The position numbers were made by a program, and so were the translations under genes. A stretch of 64,000 nucleotides of DNA from Pisaster brevispinus. Its lineage: Eukaryota; Echinodermata; Asteroidea; Forcipulatida; Asteriidae. The notes beneath the pieces were generated by a model that saw only the letters and a program-made list of their open reading frames with translations, ran no database searches and was not told the DNA's origin. Numbering within the stretch: position 1 is the first letter of the stretch; every line of letters begins with the position of its first letter. The stretch covers positions 1,967,001 through 2,031,000 of the forward strand of contig JAMKCF010000012.1 in NCBI GenBank assembly GCA_023634235.1, in the 5' to 3' direction. Below, in pieces: positions 1-13,700 of this stretch.

Positions 1-59
1 CATGGAATACCATAACTTGAAAGGGTTTTTCAGAGAATTTTAGGTAAAGAAGTTGTAAG

Positions 60-244
60 GTAAAGGATCTTTTGTTGTGACGACAATCCCGGCCCTGAAA
101 AAATTGTTGGGCAATATTTCTGCCTTGGCTCTCTCTATGGCATTGGCTCAAGATTTGGGAACACACCTGCATTTTGGAGTACACCATTTCATTAATGCCT
201 TGGATGACATGAACACCTTGAAGACTGCCCTCAACGTCAACTAG
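60..244 (+). CDS. Possible 3'-terminal exon of an unrecognised gene
   Basis: An open frame of about 60 codons runs from near position 60 to a TAG at 242-244. An AATAAA polyadenylation signal follows at 258-263, only 14 bases after the stop. The peptide ends in the residues LKTALNVN and includes a stretch reading GTHLHFGVHHFINALDD, which looks like ordinary folded protein, but I do not recognise the family. An in-frame TAA at 56-58 means any exon must begin after it. The only AG available there (58-59) has a poor pyrimidine tract, and this weakens the case. The rest of the gene would lie to the left of the window. It could also be chance or an old pseudogene. Confidence 0.35.
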
Positions 245-1360
245 CCGGCCCCTACATAATAAAACAAAGTAAAAACATAAAAAGACTCTCATCATTTTGG
301 TTTTATTTAAACTTACAAGACTGGACACTCTCAGCCAAGAAATCCGCAACCTCTAAATCTAACTTGGGCCCAATTCCATAGAGCTGCTTAAGGGCAACAA
401 GTAGCTTGACACTCACAGGATTGTGCTTACCAGAACAAGGTTACCAGCCAAAATACCATCTCAAATGTACCAGGTATCCTGCAGTGTTGTAGTCGAGACC
501 TGGAAGTCCGAGACCGAGACCGAGACCAAGACCAGCTTTGACATCCGAGACCGAGACCGAGACTGAGACCAGCCCTTCCAAGACCGAGACTTTTGTAACC
601 CGAGACCGAAACCAAGATCGAGACCAAGACCGAGGCATCCAAGACCGAGACTGAGACCAAGGCCGAGACCAAGCCCAAGCCCAAGCATGCACACAAATGT
701 AAGGTTTTGAAGTCAAGGTCCCCTCAGTGTCCCATGCTGTAGTGCTCTGCTTTAAACTAAAAGAAAACATCTTATGATTGCTGATGGCTAACATGAAAGC
801 TTTAAAACATAGAGATCCTTTCAAATCTTCATTAACTACATAACAACTGTAGGTGATATCAGCTTTAACAAGACTGAGTATGCAAGCTAATAAAAATAAG
901 TACACAGCTATAAAGATTTAGAAAAAACACATCTCGAGAGTCGTTCGTGCTTTGAATAAAGACGAAACTAACCTGCAATGTGTACATGAGAGAAGGGGTT
1001 CATTATATGCAACATAGCACTAGGCCAAGTCAACACCACGTAGTTTCTGTGCATAAAATAACAATATTTGGTCTCGGTGGGTCTCGGGGGGTCCAGACCG
1101 AGAAATTTACAGCCGAGACCGAGACCAAGACCGAGACCAGTCCTCCCGAGACCAAGACCAGCCATTCCGAGACCGAGACTTTTGCAGGCCGAGACCAAGA
1201 CCAAGACCGAGACCACAAAAAAGGTCTCGAGATGGTCTTGAGACCTACAACACTGGTATCCTGCTTAATTTTGCTTAATTGTAAGCAATTTTTTTCTGCT
1301 TAAGCTGGTCTATGCTGGGCCTAGAGTCACAGAACTGCTAATTAGAATGGTGATCTTTTT
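245..1360. repeat. Split palindromic MITE with two GAGACC-type hexamer arrays
   Basis: Position 367 onward begins with the sequence of a common family here (CCCAATTCCATAGAGCTGCT) and reaches the typical 'ggttaccagcc...ggtatcctgc' core near 480. It is then interrupted by degenerate (GAGACC/GAGACT)n arrays at about 496-680 and 1078-1250. The other half of the family core (GGTATCCTGCTTAATTTTGC) resumes at about 1256. The overlapping Ser/Arg- or Leu/Gly-rich ORFs are translations of the hexamer array, not genes. The 700-1060 segment between the arrays shows nothing recognisable. Confidence 0.6.
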
Positions 1361-1363
1361 CAG

Positions 1364-1508
1364 TGATGCAAGAGAACAATTACTTACACATTATGAGCAA
1401 CTGAATGACTGTTTCGAGGAGCTTTGGGGGCTATTTGGCTGTATAGGTTCAAGCGTTCCGAGATTCCAGCATACCACGGCTGATTTTCGGCTGTGCCTGC
1501 GAATCATG
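1364..1508 (+). CDS. Candidate isolated exon, function unknown
   Basis: A pyrimidine-rich acceptor (tctttttcag) is followed by an open frame of 48 codons that ends at a perfect GTGAGT donor (1509). The peptide has natural composition (for example HYEQLNDCFEELWGLFGCIG). I do not recognise it. It lies on the strand opposite the Abraxas gene, whose last recognised exon (1741-1872) is close by, and no partner exons were found. It may be an exon of an overlapping gene or a relic of a mobile element. Confidence 0.3.
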
Positions 1509-1740
1509 GTGAGTGCTTACTCAATTTTTGCACACGACAACATCAAATCCCAAAGCTAATTATGAGAACCTTTGTTGTCTTTCCTTTGTCATGTCAAGGT
1601 TTCATTGTGGCAACGATATTTTCAAAGGAAAATTATTACTCAAGAAGCTCCAAAAAGTTCCAAAAAACAATACCAAAGGTGGGCACAGACAATTTTTTAA
1701 AACACCAACGTGGGGAGATTAAAGGAGAACACTTGATTAC

Positions 1741-4700
1741 CTGAAGTTGTCGAGGATACTGGTGTAGATTCCTCTCCCCTTGGCTACATTACTGGTCGTG
1801 GTTGACTCTTTATACTCGGAGTGACTTGTATCTCCGAGGTTGATGATCTTAACCGCTACAAACTGAAACCCCCTGCATAGGAATCAAAGTTGTCATGGTG
1901 TTATTCGGGTTTTTGGCAGAGTGGTGTGACCGAGAGGTCTATTTCACCAGACTCAGGTTCTGGTGTTGTCGGCAGCAAAGTTTGGGTTCAAATCCTGGAC
2001 ATGGCAAGTGTGTCCTTCAGCAAGGCAATTGCTCCGTCCTTTGGATGGAACGTAAAGCCAGACATCCCGTGTGTTGTAGCATGCACATAAAAGAAAACAA
2101 GAACACTCAGTGTGAAAAAGAAGGATTGTCCCCAGGGATTCTGGTATAGTTTGGCAGCATAATGCACCACCTAGTGGGTGCTTCTGATGCTTCCTGTAAT
2201 CACTTCTTCAGAAATCCCCCAACCTGATTGCTTCTTTGTTCCACTGCCTTGGGTACCCTATAGACCGTGCAAGTCTCGCGTGTATTCGAACATTTTTGGG
2301 ACCACTGTGGTCCCACGTACATTGCTTTAACGCGTGAAAGAAACAAACCCACGCGCTTTAACGGATCCCAATATTCGAATACGCGCGAGACTTGCAGTCT
2401 ATTGGCATATTGTAGATACGGTCTTTATATAAGACTCTGATATTATTACCTTTGCATCCAACAATATATAATTTGTATAGCCATAAACTACAGTATTTGA
2501 AGAAACAGTATCGTGCAAACATAAAACCGGAAGCTTAACTACGTGCGAGAGTTGCAAACTCCATTGCTTGTTTAAAACCTTTGAGCGCTTGCAGGGCACT
2601 TAGTACGTGCATGTCAATATGCAAGTACATGTATTTTGATGCAATTCACTTCAAATGATTCATGTATTTACACGGTCACCCTCAACTGTATTTAGTTAGA
2701 CATGACACAAGATCACAGAAGAATGAGAGGGGACCAGTTGCTCCATGACTTGATGCCTCCTTTGATAGTGTGCTCCGCATACGTCTCTAATACAGAACAG
2801 AATGGATCAACCACAGGAACTAATTAAAATATCCAATACATTTGAATATTTCAAAGTCACACTTCCAGGGGTTATAATCGAGCAAGGGCCCAATTTCATA
2901 GAGCTGCTAAGCACAAAAATTTGCTTAGCATGAAATTTCTTCCTTGATAAAAACAGGATTACCAACCAAATTTCCATTTGTCGCATATTGCTTGTTACTG
3001 GTATTCAGCTGTTGTTTGCTCATCCTGAAAATCATGTGGAAATTTGGTTGGTAATCCTGTTTTTATCGAGGCAGAAATTTTATGCTAAGCACATTTTTGT
3101 GCTTAGCAGCTCCATGAAATTGGGCCAAGGTGGCGAGATTGACACCACTAGGAGTTCGATAGGGGTCGAAGGTGACAGGGTACCATACCTGTCCCCTTTT
3201 CTCAGCAGCTGATAGTTGAAAGAATGTGTAGACTGGTTCCACGACATCCCGGATGAGAAGAGACCGAGTAGGAAGAGGTGAGGGGTGTCTACGTTGATAG
3301 TGTTAAGAAGCGTTCTGTGTAGCGTGGTTTCTCGCATGGACGGCTCTAACGCGGTGTTTCGTCTGAAGCGATACCAACCTACCATATGCTGGCACAGAAA
3401 AGGAAAAACAAAAAGCAGAATGAGAACATTGATAAAATGAAGAACAGAGAGAAGACTATGTGACAACCTCATTCCCATATGCTGGCACAGAAAAGGAAAA
3501 ACAAAAAGCAGAATGAGAACATTGATGAAATGAAGAACAGAGAGAAGACTACGTGACAACCTCATTCCCATATGCTGGCACAGAAAAGGAAAAACAAAAA
3601 GCAGAATGAGAACATTGATGAAATGAAGAACAGAGAGAAGACTATGTGACAACCTCATTCCCATATGCTGGCACAGAAAAGGAAAAACAAAAAGCAGAAT
3701 GAGAACATTGATGAAATGAAGAACAGAGAGAAGACTATGTGACAACCTCATTCCCATATGCTGGCACAGAAAAGGAAAAACAAAAAGCAGAATGAGAACA
3801 TTGATGAAATGAAGAACAGAGAGAAGACTATGTGACAACCTCATTCCCAGTCGTCTAGGATCTCGCTGCAAATGTTTTTTTCCACAATGTCCTGCACGAC
3901 TGAAACTCCTGGGGTGCGTTTTCGAGGCTGTAACCAATAACTGTTTCGATCGATGACCAGTGAATAACCAATGGCCAAGTCAACCAAAACAGTTATTAAT
4001 TACGACTGGAAAACGCATCTCTGGAAGTGTGACTTTGAAATATCAAAATAAATTGAATATTTTAATTAGTTAAGTTTAGACGTAGGCAGAGTGCGTGCTA
4101 AAAAGAGGCATCAAGTCATAGTGCAACTAGACCCTCTCATTCTCCTTTGTTCTTGTGAAATGCAGTTCAGGGTGACCATGTAAAAACATGAGTAATTTGG
4201 GGCAGATTGCATCAAAATACCTGTTCTTTGACACATAAAGTACTAAGCATCATACAAGCACCATACAAGTGCTCTAAAGTTTTTAACAAGCATGCGCACA
4301 AAGCAGTCAGTTTGGTACACCAATCAGCGCTGTTTTTCAATGCTTCCCTTCCAGGGGTTAGTGAAGAGAGGTATCGATATGGCGCGCTGGCCATAGTAGC
4401 CAGACAAGATATTTATACTAACAAAAATAACTGCAATATGGAGGGTTTTTTTCACAGCATTTTATCACAACCGAGAATGTGTCATAACGCTCACAAGGTA
4501 CATTAGATTTGATTAGATTTGATTTAAAATAGTTAACATTCGAGTATTGTCACCAACAGCTGAGTTGTGGCCAAATTTCATAAAAGGTATGCGGAGCTAT
4601 GCTTGAAGTATGAGACTCATTTATTTACATAGCACCATGTAATGGTACACAAGGCGCTGTGGCAGCCGACCATACCAGAAAACACAAGTGTGTTAAATTG

Positions 4701-7700
4701 GGTTCTTTTACGTACATTACACAAAACGCAGGACCAACAACTTTGTGTCCCATCCAAAGGTTGAAGCAGTAAAGGTCAAGGGCCTTGCTTAAAGATGGGC
4801 TTCAAGGTCAAATTAAGTTTTGAGTTGCAGTCATTTTCCAAAAGATACAGTCCTTATGAAAGTGGGGGTAAAATGCACTACATAAGAACCCAGTATTATT
4901 ATTATTATTAACAGTGTCCTCAGGGTTAGAAAAGTAGATTAAAGAGCATGATTTCTTTAAATCTGAGAAAAAAAATTCTTTCCAGACAAGAGGTTGGCAT
5001 TTCTCATGTTCCTGATCATCATACTACTGAACCTCATTGCAGTCACTAACACACATAGAAATACAGCGGCAAGAAGTTGACAAACATTTTCCGTCTCGAT
5101 TACCTTGTAATTGTCTTTGAGCATCGATAATAGCTTGACTTTATCCACGTGCCCCTTTCTGTTATAGAAACTGAAACAATGAAGAGGAGAAAGTGTTAAT
5201 TTACATTTTTAATAGACCCTTTGCATGACATCACAAGCCGAAAACAGCACCCACACTGAGGTCACTGAAGACCTTTCATTGGCTGAGACAGGCCTGATCT
5301 TTACGGAGGCATTGGAGGCAATTGCTTCCATTGCCGCCTGTCAATGCCTCGGTGCCCCTCGAAATGTTCCGATAGAAATTTACAATTTCCTCATAGAGGT
5401 GTGCCTTACCAAGAAAAAACACACTGGTGCCCTTGCCCTTTCACTAACAAAGCATCAGGCCTGCTGAGAGTTGCGTGTGGTGTGCACATGTGTAGCAGGT
5501 TTCATTGTTTGACCTCAGTGGTGGCGGCCATTGCAAGGGTCTTTGACAAAGACTCAGCTAGGGTTCAACCGCAAGGCTATTCCTACATTTTGCATTCAAA
5601 CCACAGGTCATTTTTGGTTGGTAAGCAGTTTGTTTTTTTGGGTTGGTAAGCTAGTTACTTCCTCGCTGATTGAAAGAGTGAAAAGTTCACATCAAGCATG
5701 CAGCAACAAAGGTAGGAAAACACTTAAAGAGGAGGAACCTACAGCGACAGGGGAACCTTAAATGTTATCAAGTGTCATATAGGTGTCTTCCTCTAGGCCG
5801 TTTTGCCTACAGGTCATAGTGTTAGCCAGAGGGGTGTCTGGGTGTCTTTTGGACACCCTGTTTTATCTGTCATTTACCATGTTTACATGTAAATGTATTG
5901 TAAGTAAACAATTTGGACACCAAGTTTTTCAATTTCCAGCAATGTAAGACACCCTTTTACCAAATCCTGGCTAAAACTTGCTACAGGTGACCTATAAAAC
6001 CTCCAATATCCTCCTCTCTCATGTCAATTCACACCAAATTGTTGATAAGATTGAAATGCATTATCCAGTAATAAGCCATTGTTATTTGGGCGTACAACCC
6101 TCAGTCCTTCTGTCATGTCTGTCTCCTTCATTTCAGAAAAGAGAATATGGAAAGATTTCGGAAGATGAGGGTTAAGGCAAGTCTAAGCATGATCTTCTTT
6201 TCAACAATGGATTTTCTGAGTACATCTGCTGCCACCCACCATCTAAAAAAAAAAAAAACCGATACACCCAACTCAACACTACTCAAACTGAAATTCCTTA
6301 CCTGTGGGGTTCAGAACAGGCAAAGTGCGAATAAACATCTGAAAAAAGACAGACAGAAACAAAAAAGCATTACAGCAAAAGTCCATATCATGAAAAAAAA
6401 GACCCTCAAAACAGAAACATCTTAATCCAAGAACTTACTTTTACATAAAACTTATTTATTATTTAATTTCTGGAAATGAAACCAAGGGACCCTCAAAAGT
6501 AATTAGCGCTGTGACCCCTGGGCCTCAAAATATCTTTGTAGGACGATGAACAAATGTCAGTTTTTAGATGTGGGAGGAAAACCCCCAAGTACGTAAAACC
6601 CAGGTAATCAGGTAGGGACTAGAAACCTAATCCACATGTGAGGCTTTGAACTGGGATTTGAACCGGGATCACAGAGGTGACAGGCAAGGAAAGAAGCTAC
6701 TGAACCAACCTGATAGCCTAGCACCAATATTTACAGCTGAAAAACTGCCATGTCTTATTACCCAACAATCAACTTCATTTTTTAAAATGTTGCTTACCAT
6801 TCCAAAGCCAAAGAATCTTAAAAGCATCTAGTAGACTCAACAGCCAAATCTTTGGACTCGGATATGCCTACTCCAATTGAATTCGGATCATCTGGTACAC
6901 GAGTCAACTCGTACCCAAATCATCCCATACCCGAGTCAACTTGTACCCAGGTTAAGTCGGACCAAGGTTAACACATAAGTGAGTCAACTCGTACCGATGG
7001 TTGACTTTGTCCATCAAATTTTCTCCATTGTGTATATAAACATATCTATCTTTAAGTCTTTTTTGTGCTGGAAGCTTGTCTAAGAAAAGACAACATTGAA
7101 ATATTTTTCTCTGGAGTGATTGAAATATTTATTGATGTATATTTGGTAGAGTCTTTGCTCGGGGTGCAGACTGCAGACTGTACCAGAGGGATCACCCTAA
7201 GGCTTACGGGGATGCAACTTTGTATCTCAACTATCACAAGCAGAAGGGAAACTGGCTGGGTAATTTTTTTTATAATTTTGGGTTTAACAAAGACAAATAA
7301 GTTAATTGATACACAGTAATTTTTAGTTGAAGCTCCTTTTTCCCTTGAAATGAATTTCTTGTTCATGATTGAATTTTTGTCTGGAAGAATATTGGCAAGT
7401 TTAGGAAAAAAACAGACGAAAAAAGAAGAAGTTTCACTTAAAGTTGTTTTGTAGACTATGAGTTAACTTTTGTATGAGTTGACTTGGGTACAAGTTGACT
7501 GGGGGGAGTTGAAGTTCAATCTACTTACTGATTGATATATTTTCGATCTTTCTGGTAATCTGTGAGTCACTGATATCGGTGTTTGTTTTACGTACAATCT
7601 CCCCAAACAGAAAACCTTCCTGTAGAAATAAATAACAATTTAACATAAAAATGGCATGCAAGTTCAAAATAATTTTACATACAACCTAGAAAGCGGCAGC

Positions 7701-10700
7701 AGAGGGAAATTGACTACTCCTTTAAGTTTGCCAAGTGCAAAAACAACATAAAGAGCACTTGGCGGGAAATCAACAAACTTCTTGATAAATATAAAAGGGG
7801 CAACATTCCTAACGAGTGTCAAGATGGTGAACAAGTGTTCTCAGACCCTACTGGTATTGCCAATCCCTTCAGTTCTTATTTCACGAACATTGGTGCATCG
7901 CTTGCTAACAAAATTCCTCCAACTAGCACACACTTCATGGATTACATGTACTTGCACAATTCTAACACATCTTCCTTATTTCTTTTTCCAACTGATCCTT
8001 CTGAAATAACTGATATCGCTAGTAAACTCAGCGATGATTCCAGTTGTGGCTTTGATGAAGTAAGATGTTCTGTTGTCAAGTCATATCGCTTATTGCGCAC
8101 CCCTTAGCCCATATTTTTAATTGCTCCTTTGTAACAGGCTCTGTTCCTTTAAACTTTAAGATTGCTAAGGTCGTTCCTGTTCTTAAAAATGGCAATCCCA
8201 AGAACACTCACAAGTATCGGCCTACTTCTGTTCTTCCCCGCTTTTCCAAACTACTTGAACGACTTGTTTACAATCGCTTGTCCAAATTTCTCTCTGTCTT
8301 CAACATTCTCTTTGACAATCAGTTCGTAGCAATCACTCTACTGGCATGGCTCTTATTCACCTAACTCATCTCATCTCTGGTTCATTGTGTGACCAACTGT
8401 ATACAGCTGGAGTGTTCATTGATCTTTCAAAGGCCTTTGACACTATTGATCACGCAATTCTTCTTTCTAAACTTAACTTCTATCGTGTTAGGGGGTGCGC
8501 TCTTCAGTGGTTTAAGGACTATTTGGACAACCGTCTTCAATATACTAATATTGGTGACTGCAACTCTACTGTAAAGAACAATATTAGCCATGGTGTTCCC
8601 CAGGGATCTATCATTGGGCCGCTTTTTTTCCCAATTTATGTAAATGATTTACATAACTCATCTTCCCTGCTTTCCTTTCTCTTGTTTGCTGACGACGCTA
8701 CTATTATCTTCTCGAATTCTAGCTTTAACTGTATTGTCTCCACTCTCAACATTGAGCTCATCAAAGTCTCTTCCTGGTTCAAAATCTAATCAACTTTCTT
8801 TGAATCCTATTAAAACTAAATGCATCTCCTTCAACAAATCCAACAGTTTTTATTCTAATTCTTCCATCCGCATTGACAATACTCCCCTTTCTATTGTCCG
8901 CTCTACGAAATTCTTGGGTGTCATTGTCGACGATAAACTCAGCTGGACTGAGCATATTTCTACGGTCACAAAAATCATTTCTCATAATACCAGTGTCCTA
9001 AACTTTGTTCTTTTCTTCAACCTTCCACTTTAGTTTCTCTTTATATCACACTTATCTTGCCAAGTATCTCAATTATTGCAATGTTATTTGGGCACGCTCC
9101 AGTAACAACAAACTTGATTCCCTCACTATCATTCAAAAACGGGCCATTAGAATTTGCACCCTTTCACACCCCTGGGCTCATACAGCGCCTCTTTTCGCTT
9201 CTCTGCACACCCTAACACTCTCAGATATTAATAAACTCCACACAGGGATTTCTATGTAAGCATGTTCACAACCTTCATCCTACAGTGTTTTCCTCTTATT
9301 TTTCTCATAGTCATATCACCAGATCAAACCGCAATATTTTTCTTCCATTTGCACGCACCACCTATTCACTGAACACCTTGAGATTTTAAAGACCTCGTCT
9401 TTGGAATGGTATTGATGGCAAGATTAAGTCGGGGTCATCTGTGGGTTGTTTCAAGAACTCTTACAAAAACATCTTGTCTCTAATTAAGTTGAATAGCTTC
9501 TTCTTTTCTCATCCTTCACTGCAATGAGTTTCTAGTTATGATTTACCTTCTTGGTCCGCCCTAGCTCATACAGCGCTTGCTTTGGGTTTTTTTTTGTCCT
9601 GTTTTGTCCCTGTCTGTAAATTCTGTTGTAACTTAAGTTCTGTTTGGAAGTCCACTTTTTTGTTGTATAGCGCATTTCTGTACAAGACTTTGTCTTTTGA
9701 ATATGCCTCCATATTTGCTTTTGTTTCATTGTGTCTCATTTAATTATTATTCTAGTAGCTCTTTATACATCTTTGTTCAATAGACCTTCTTTATTATTAC
9801 TTGTATACATGTACATGTGTACATTTTGCATTATGGAAATAAATGTTGAGTTGAATTGATATGAGGAGTTTATAGCCAAGAGATTTTAAACTATTTTACA
9901 TTTAGACACTTTGACTCCACGAAGGATCTGCCAACAAGGAATACCTTTTAAGCATGAAAGCACATCACAAGTGATAAAATGTTTGTCCTCAAATGACCCC
10001 TTTCTCATATCCCTGCCCACCCCATCCCCACTTTCCATCCGTCCAGCCTTAAGCCCTGCCATGCCAGGGCTCCCTGCTTCAACGACGGGTCACCCCCGCC
10101 AGCCCCGCTGCCAGCACCGTCTGCCTGGGCTGCACACACTAACTACTTGTACGGTGTCTATGAGGGCGCTGTGCTTGCCCCCCCGCCGAGGCCTGTGCGT
10201 GTGCATGTGGGAACTCCCTCTCATGCAGAATGGCAGCAGAAGTTAGTTTTTAGTGCCTTCCATGAGGTTTGTGGAGACGATAGCGGAACGAACTGCATCT
10301 CATAGACAGTTACTACATGTAGTTAGGGGTAGTGCTTGCTTAGCCCCACTTGTGTGGCCAAGCTGAATCCTTGGCCACACGTCCGGACCATTTTTTTTAA
10401 GCTTGAATTTTGTATCGGTAAGCTTAAGAAAAAATGGGTCCGGACAAATGGGGCTAGTGCCCGCTTAGCCAAGGTTGGACTCCACCGTTGCATACATTGT
10501 GACAGAGTCCAGGGTATAAAGGTCCCGCATACAAGCATTTTTCATATTTATACGTGATGGAGGAAACTGAAACTTCATTCACAATATTCCTTGCATCCAG
10601 AACTCCCGGCCTGATGGGTTCAGAATTGTTAATTTTAACCTTGGTTGACATTATTTGAAAATAAAATGGAAATTGATGTCTCCGTTGTAACTTTCTGATT

Positions 10701-13700
10701 TGACTCCGCTTATGAATATTCGCACGCAAGCGCACCCATAGCAAGTTCGTCACACTTGTTCTAGTCTGGTGCAAGATTCCTCTTGTTTTGATTTGACATA
10801 ATTTTCCCACGAGAGGACGCCATCATCCACGAACTGCCTGCAAGTGATAGTGCCATCTCGCTGGGACATATTGCGACAAATCAAAACAAAGTCTTAAACC
10901 AAGACTACATTCGTTCGTGCTACAAGACGCATTGACCCGGAAGTTGATGGAGCTGCTACATGTATGCATTTCGCACATGCGCACACGCGCTCACTTGCCA
11001 ATCGGTACATGATGTTTAAAGCATTAGCGTGGATCTGCGATTTATTCTCATCTCATCATCATTGGATATATTCGTATTTTTGGACGCCTCAAGAGTGTAG
11101 TTTATGGCCATGAATAATGAAGAATATATGAACAGAATTTTTAGCTTCTTAAAATTCAGCTAAAAATATGAAAAACATTAGTCAAAATTGTACAGAAGCT
11201 TTATACCCAGGACGTCAGTGCAACATACACATACTGACGTCCTACCAGGGGCAGGGCTAGTGCCCGCTAATTTACGTACGGCGCTAATCTAGTCATACTG
11301 TCAGCTAGTTTAGATCATTCATACAGCGTTCTGCCCACGGTGGTCGGTGCCGGAAAACCCGCCCTGCACTCATGATTCCCCGACCACTTTTCTCTTTTTC
11401 CGACCACCACAAATTTTCAATTTTTGTGAATTAAATTAATTGCCAAATTAAATTCTTGCCTAAGTATTATTTAATTAACTGAATATGTAGGTTTTTAAAA
11501 GAAAATCTACAGGTAAATTCAAGATATCCAGCTCGTTTTCTGTCAAACGTATAGCCCCACTAGTTTGCCAGCACACACCGTTATGTGCACACAACTTGGT
11601 GAGTTAGACAAAACCCATGCATCAAAAGGATCAAGTCTGGCTCCGTTATACTCAACATGTTACATATTCCAATATACAGTCCAGACACAGACACAGACAC
11701 GGTATACGTTGGTTCTATAGAGTCTGGCTCCGGGGTTTTTATAATGCTTTCCCAGCTAACACCACAGATCTTCATTATACTGTCAGTATAATTGAGATCA
11801 GTGGCTAACACAATACGTTGTTACAACATTGCACAACGTTGTGATAAGGTTGCAATTTGGTCGATGGGATGACAAAGTTTTGACTACATTGCATAATTGT
11901 CAGATCGTAACATGAGTTTCAACCAATGTTGTAAATTGGTTGCATGTTGGTAACTTATGCAACATTACTGAAAAGTTTTATATGCAACGTTTTCACAACA
12001 CTGTATTTTGGTATGATTATTACAAAGTAATACTTAGTTAAGGCAACAACGTTGTGGATAAGTTGCATTTGGGTCTCATTAAAACGTCGTAATTATGTTG
12101 TGACGAGGACGTTAGCTGTTTCCAACTGCATCCAAACCAAAACAACATGTAAAGTATACATGTAAATGAAAATATTTTTTAATGGCCTCACGTTTTGACC
12201 CCTTTTAGCTAAACAAGAAGGACTCTACTACCAGAGTCGAAACTTGAGATAATAAATCATGTTTTCAATTCAAAAGAATAAAAGTGTGTCGTCACTCCCA
12301 CAAATGTGTTTACTGATTAAATGTACACAATAGTGTTTAGACTCCGAAGTTTAATGTAGTCATACATTATGTTAGAATAAACCATTGCAGGCAGTCATGC
12401 GGAAATTCAAGTTTACTTGTCAAGATTACTATGAACTGGTTAAAAGTCTGGTGTCTAGCACTTTTTAAAGCCATGGGTTTTGTACACACATAAAATACAG
12501 AACGTGCAATGAATGATTTATGGGGACCTCGTGATCGATGCCAAGATCTAACAAAACTGTTGATAAAGGCATAAAGAATAGTAGGCTGCTGAATAGGTGG
12601 GAATTTAGTGTTATTTTAAAAACAAGTTGACAAAATTCTTGCCGAAGTTGTTTGAAAGCTTTGCCGACCTGCACACGTTTAGGCATATCTGAATACAATA
12701 ACTGCATCATTTGTATCATCACAAAGCACAGTTCCTGGTAAGCTAGGTTGGTATTGCAACAGCTGTGACCTCATCTTACATTTATAAGTGACCTTTGACC
12801 CTGTTTTTTGCTGCCTCTACCCTAACCCCGCACCGCCCTTTTTTTCCGCCACTAAAAAAATTCTGGGCAGAACCCTGTTCAATTGTTCATAGTCATCTCT
12901 AGCCCTGGTAGGACGTCAGTGCCACTGCACTGACGTCCTGGGTATAAAGCTTCTCTACAATGCGAACCAATTTTTGACTAATGTTTTTTCACATTTTTAC
13001 CTGATTTAAGAAGTTGAAATTCTGTTGATATTTTCTTCATGGCCATAACTACACTTTTGATGCATAAAAAAATAACAAATATATTCATGGATATTATTCC
13101 AGAAAATAAATCGCACATCCACGCTAACGTTTTAAACTTCGTGTACCGATTGACGAGTAAGCACGTGTGCGCATGTGCGAAATGCATAGCGACTCCATCG
13201 ACTTCCGGGTCAACGCGCCTTGTAGCGCGAACGAATGTAGTCTAGGTGCAACACTTTGTTTTGATTATGACCAGCGAGATGGCATTATCATCTGCAGGCG
13301 GGTTCATGGATGATAGCGCCCTCTCGTGGGAAAAATCATGACAAATTAAAGCGAGAGGAATCTTGCACCAGACTAGAACAAGTGTGACGAACTTGCTATG
13401 GGCGCGCTTGCGTGTGAGTATTCATAAACGGAGTCTGAACAGAAAGTTACAGAGGAGACGTCAATTTCCATTTTATTTTCATAAATAATGTCATCCAAGG
13501 ATAAAATCAACAATTCTGAACCCATCAGGCTGATAGTTCAGGACACCAGGAATATGTGGGTAAAGTTTCAGCTTCATCAATATGGTAAAAATATGAACAA
13601 ATGTTGGTATAAAATTTTTCGCATTGGTACGAGAGCTTTATCCCTGGACTCCGTCGCGTTGTATGCAAAACGGAGGAGTCCAACCTCAGGGGTCCTACTA

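Noticed and set aside
427..905. Overlapping Leu/Gly- and Ser/Arg-rich ORFs on the minus strand.
   Set aside because: They are translations of the GAGACC hexamer array in different frames; no splice or domain evidence.
3383..3848. Regular repeat array considered as a CRISPR.
   Set aside because: Units are directly adjacent without spacers and the context is an animal gene.
3080..3937. A 285-codon minus-strand ORF resembling a repeated multi-pass membrane protein.
   Set aside because: The repeats are the 93-bp intron minisatellite. Only its low-coordinate end is real Abraxas exon sequence.
5225..5649. Overlapping plus-strand ORFs of 80 and 101 codons.
   Set aside because: No domain, no supporting splice pattern, and the start overlaps a MITE-like end.
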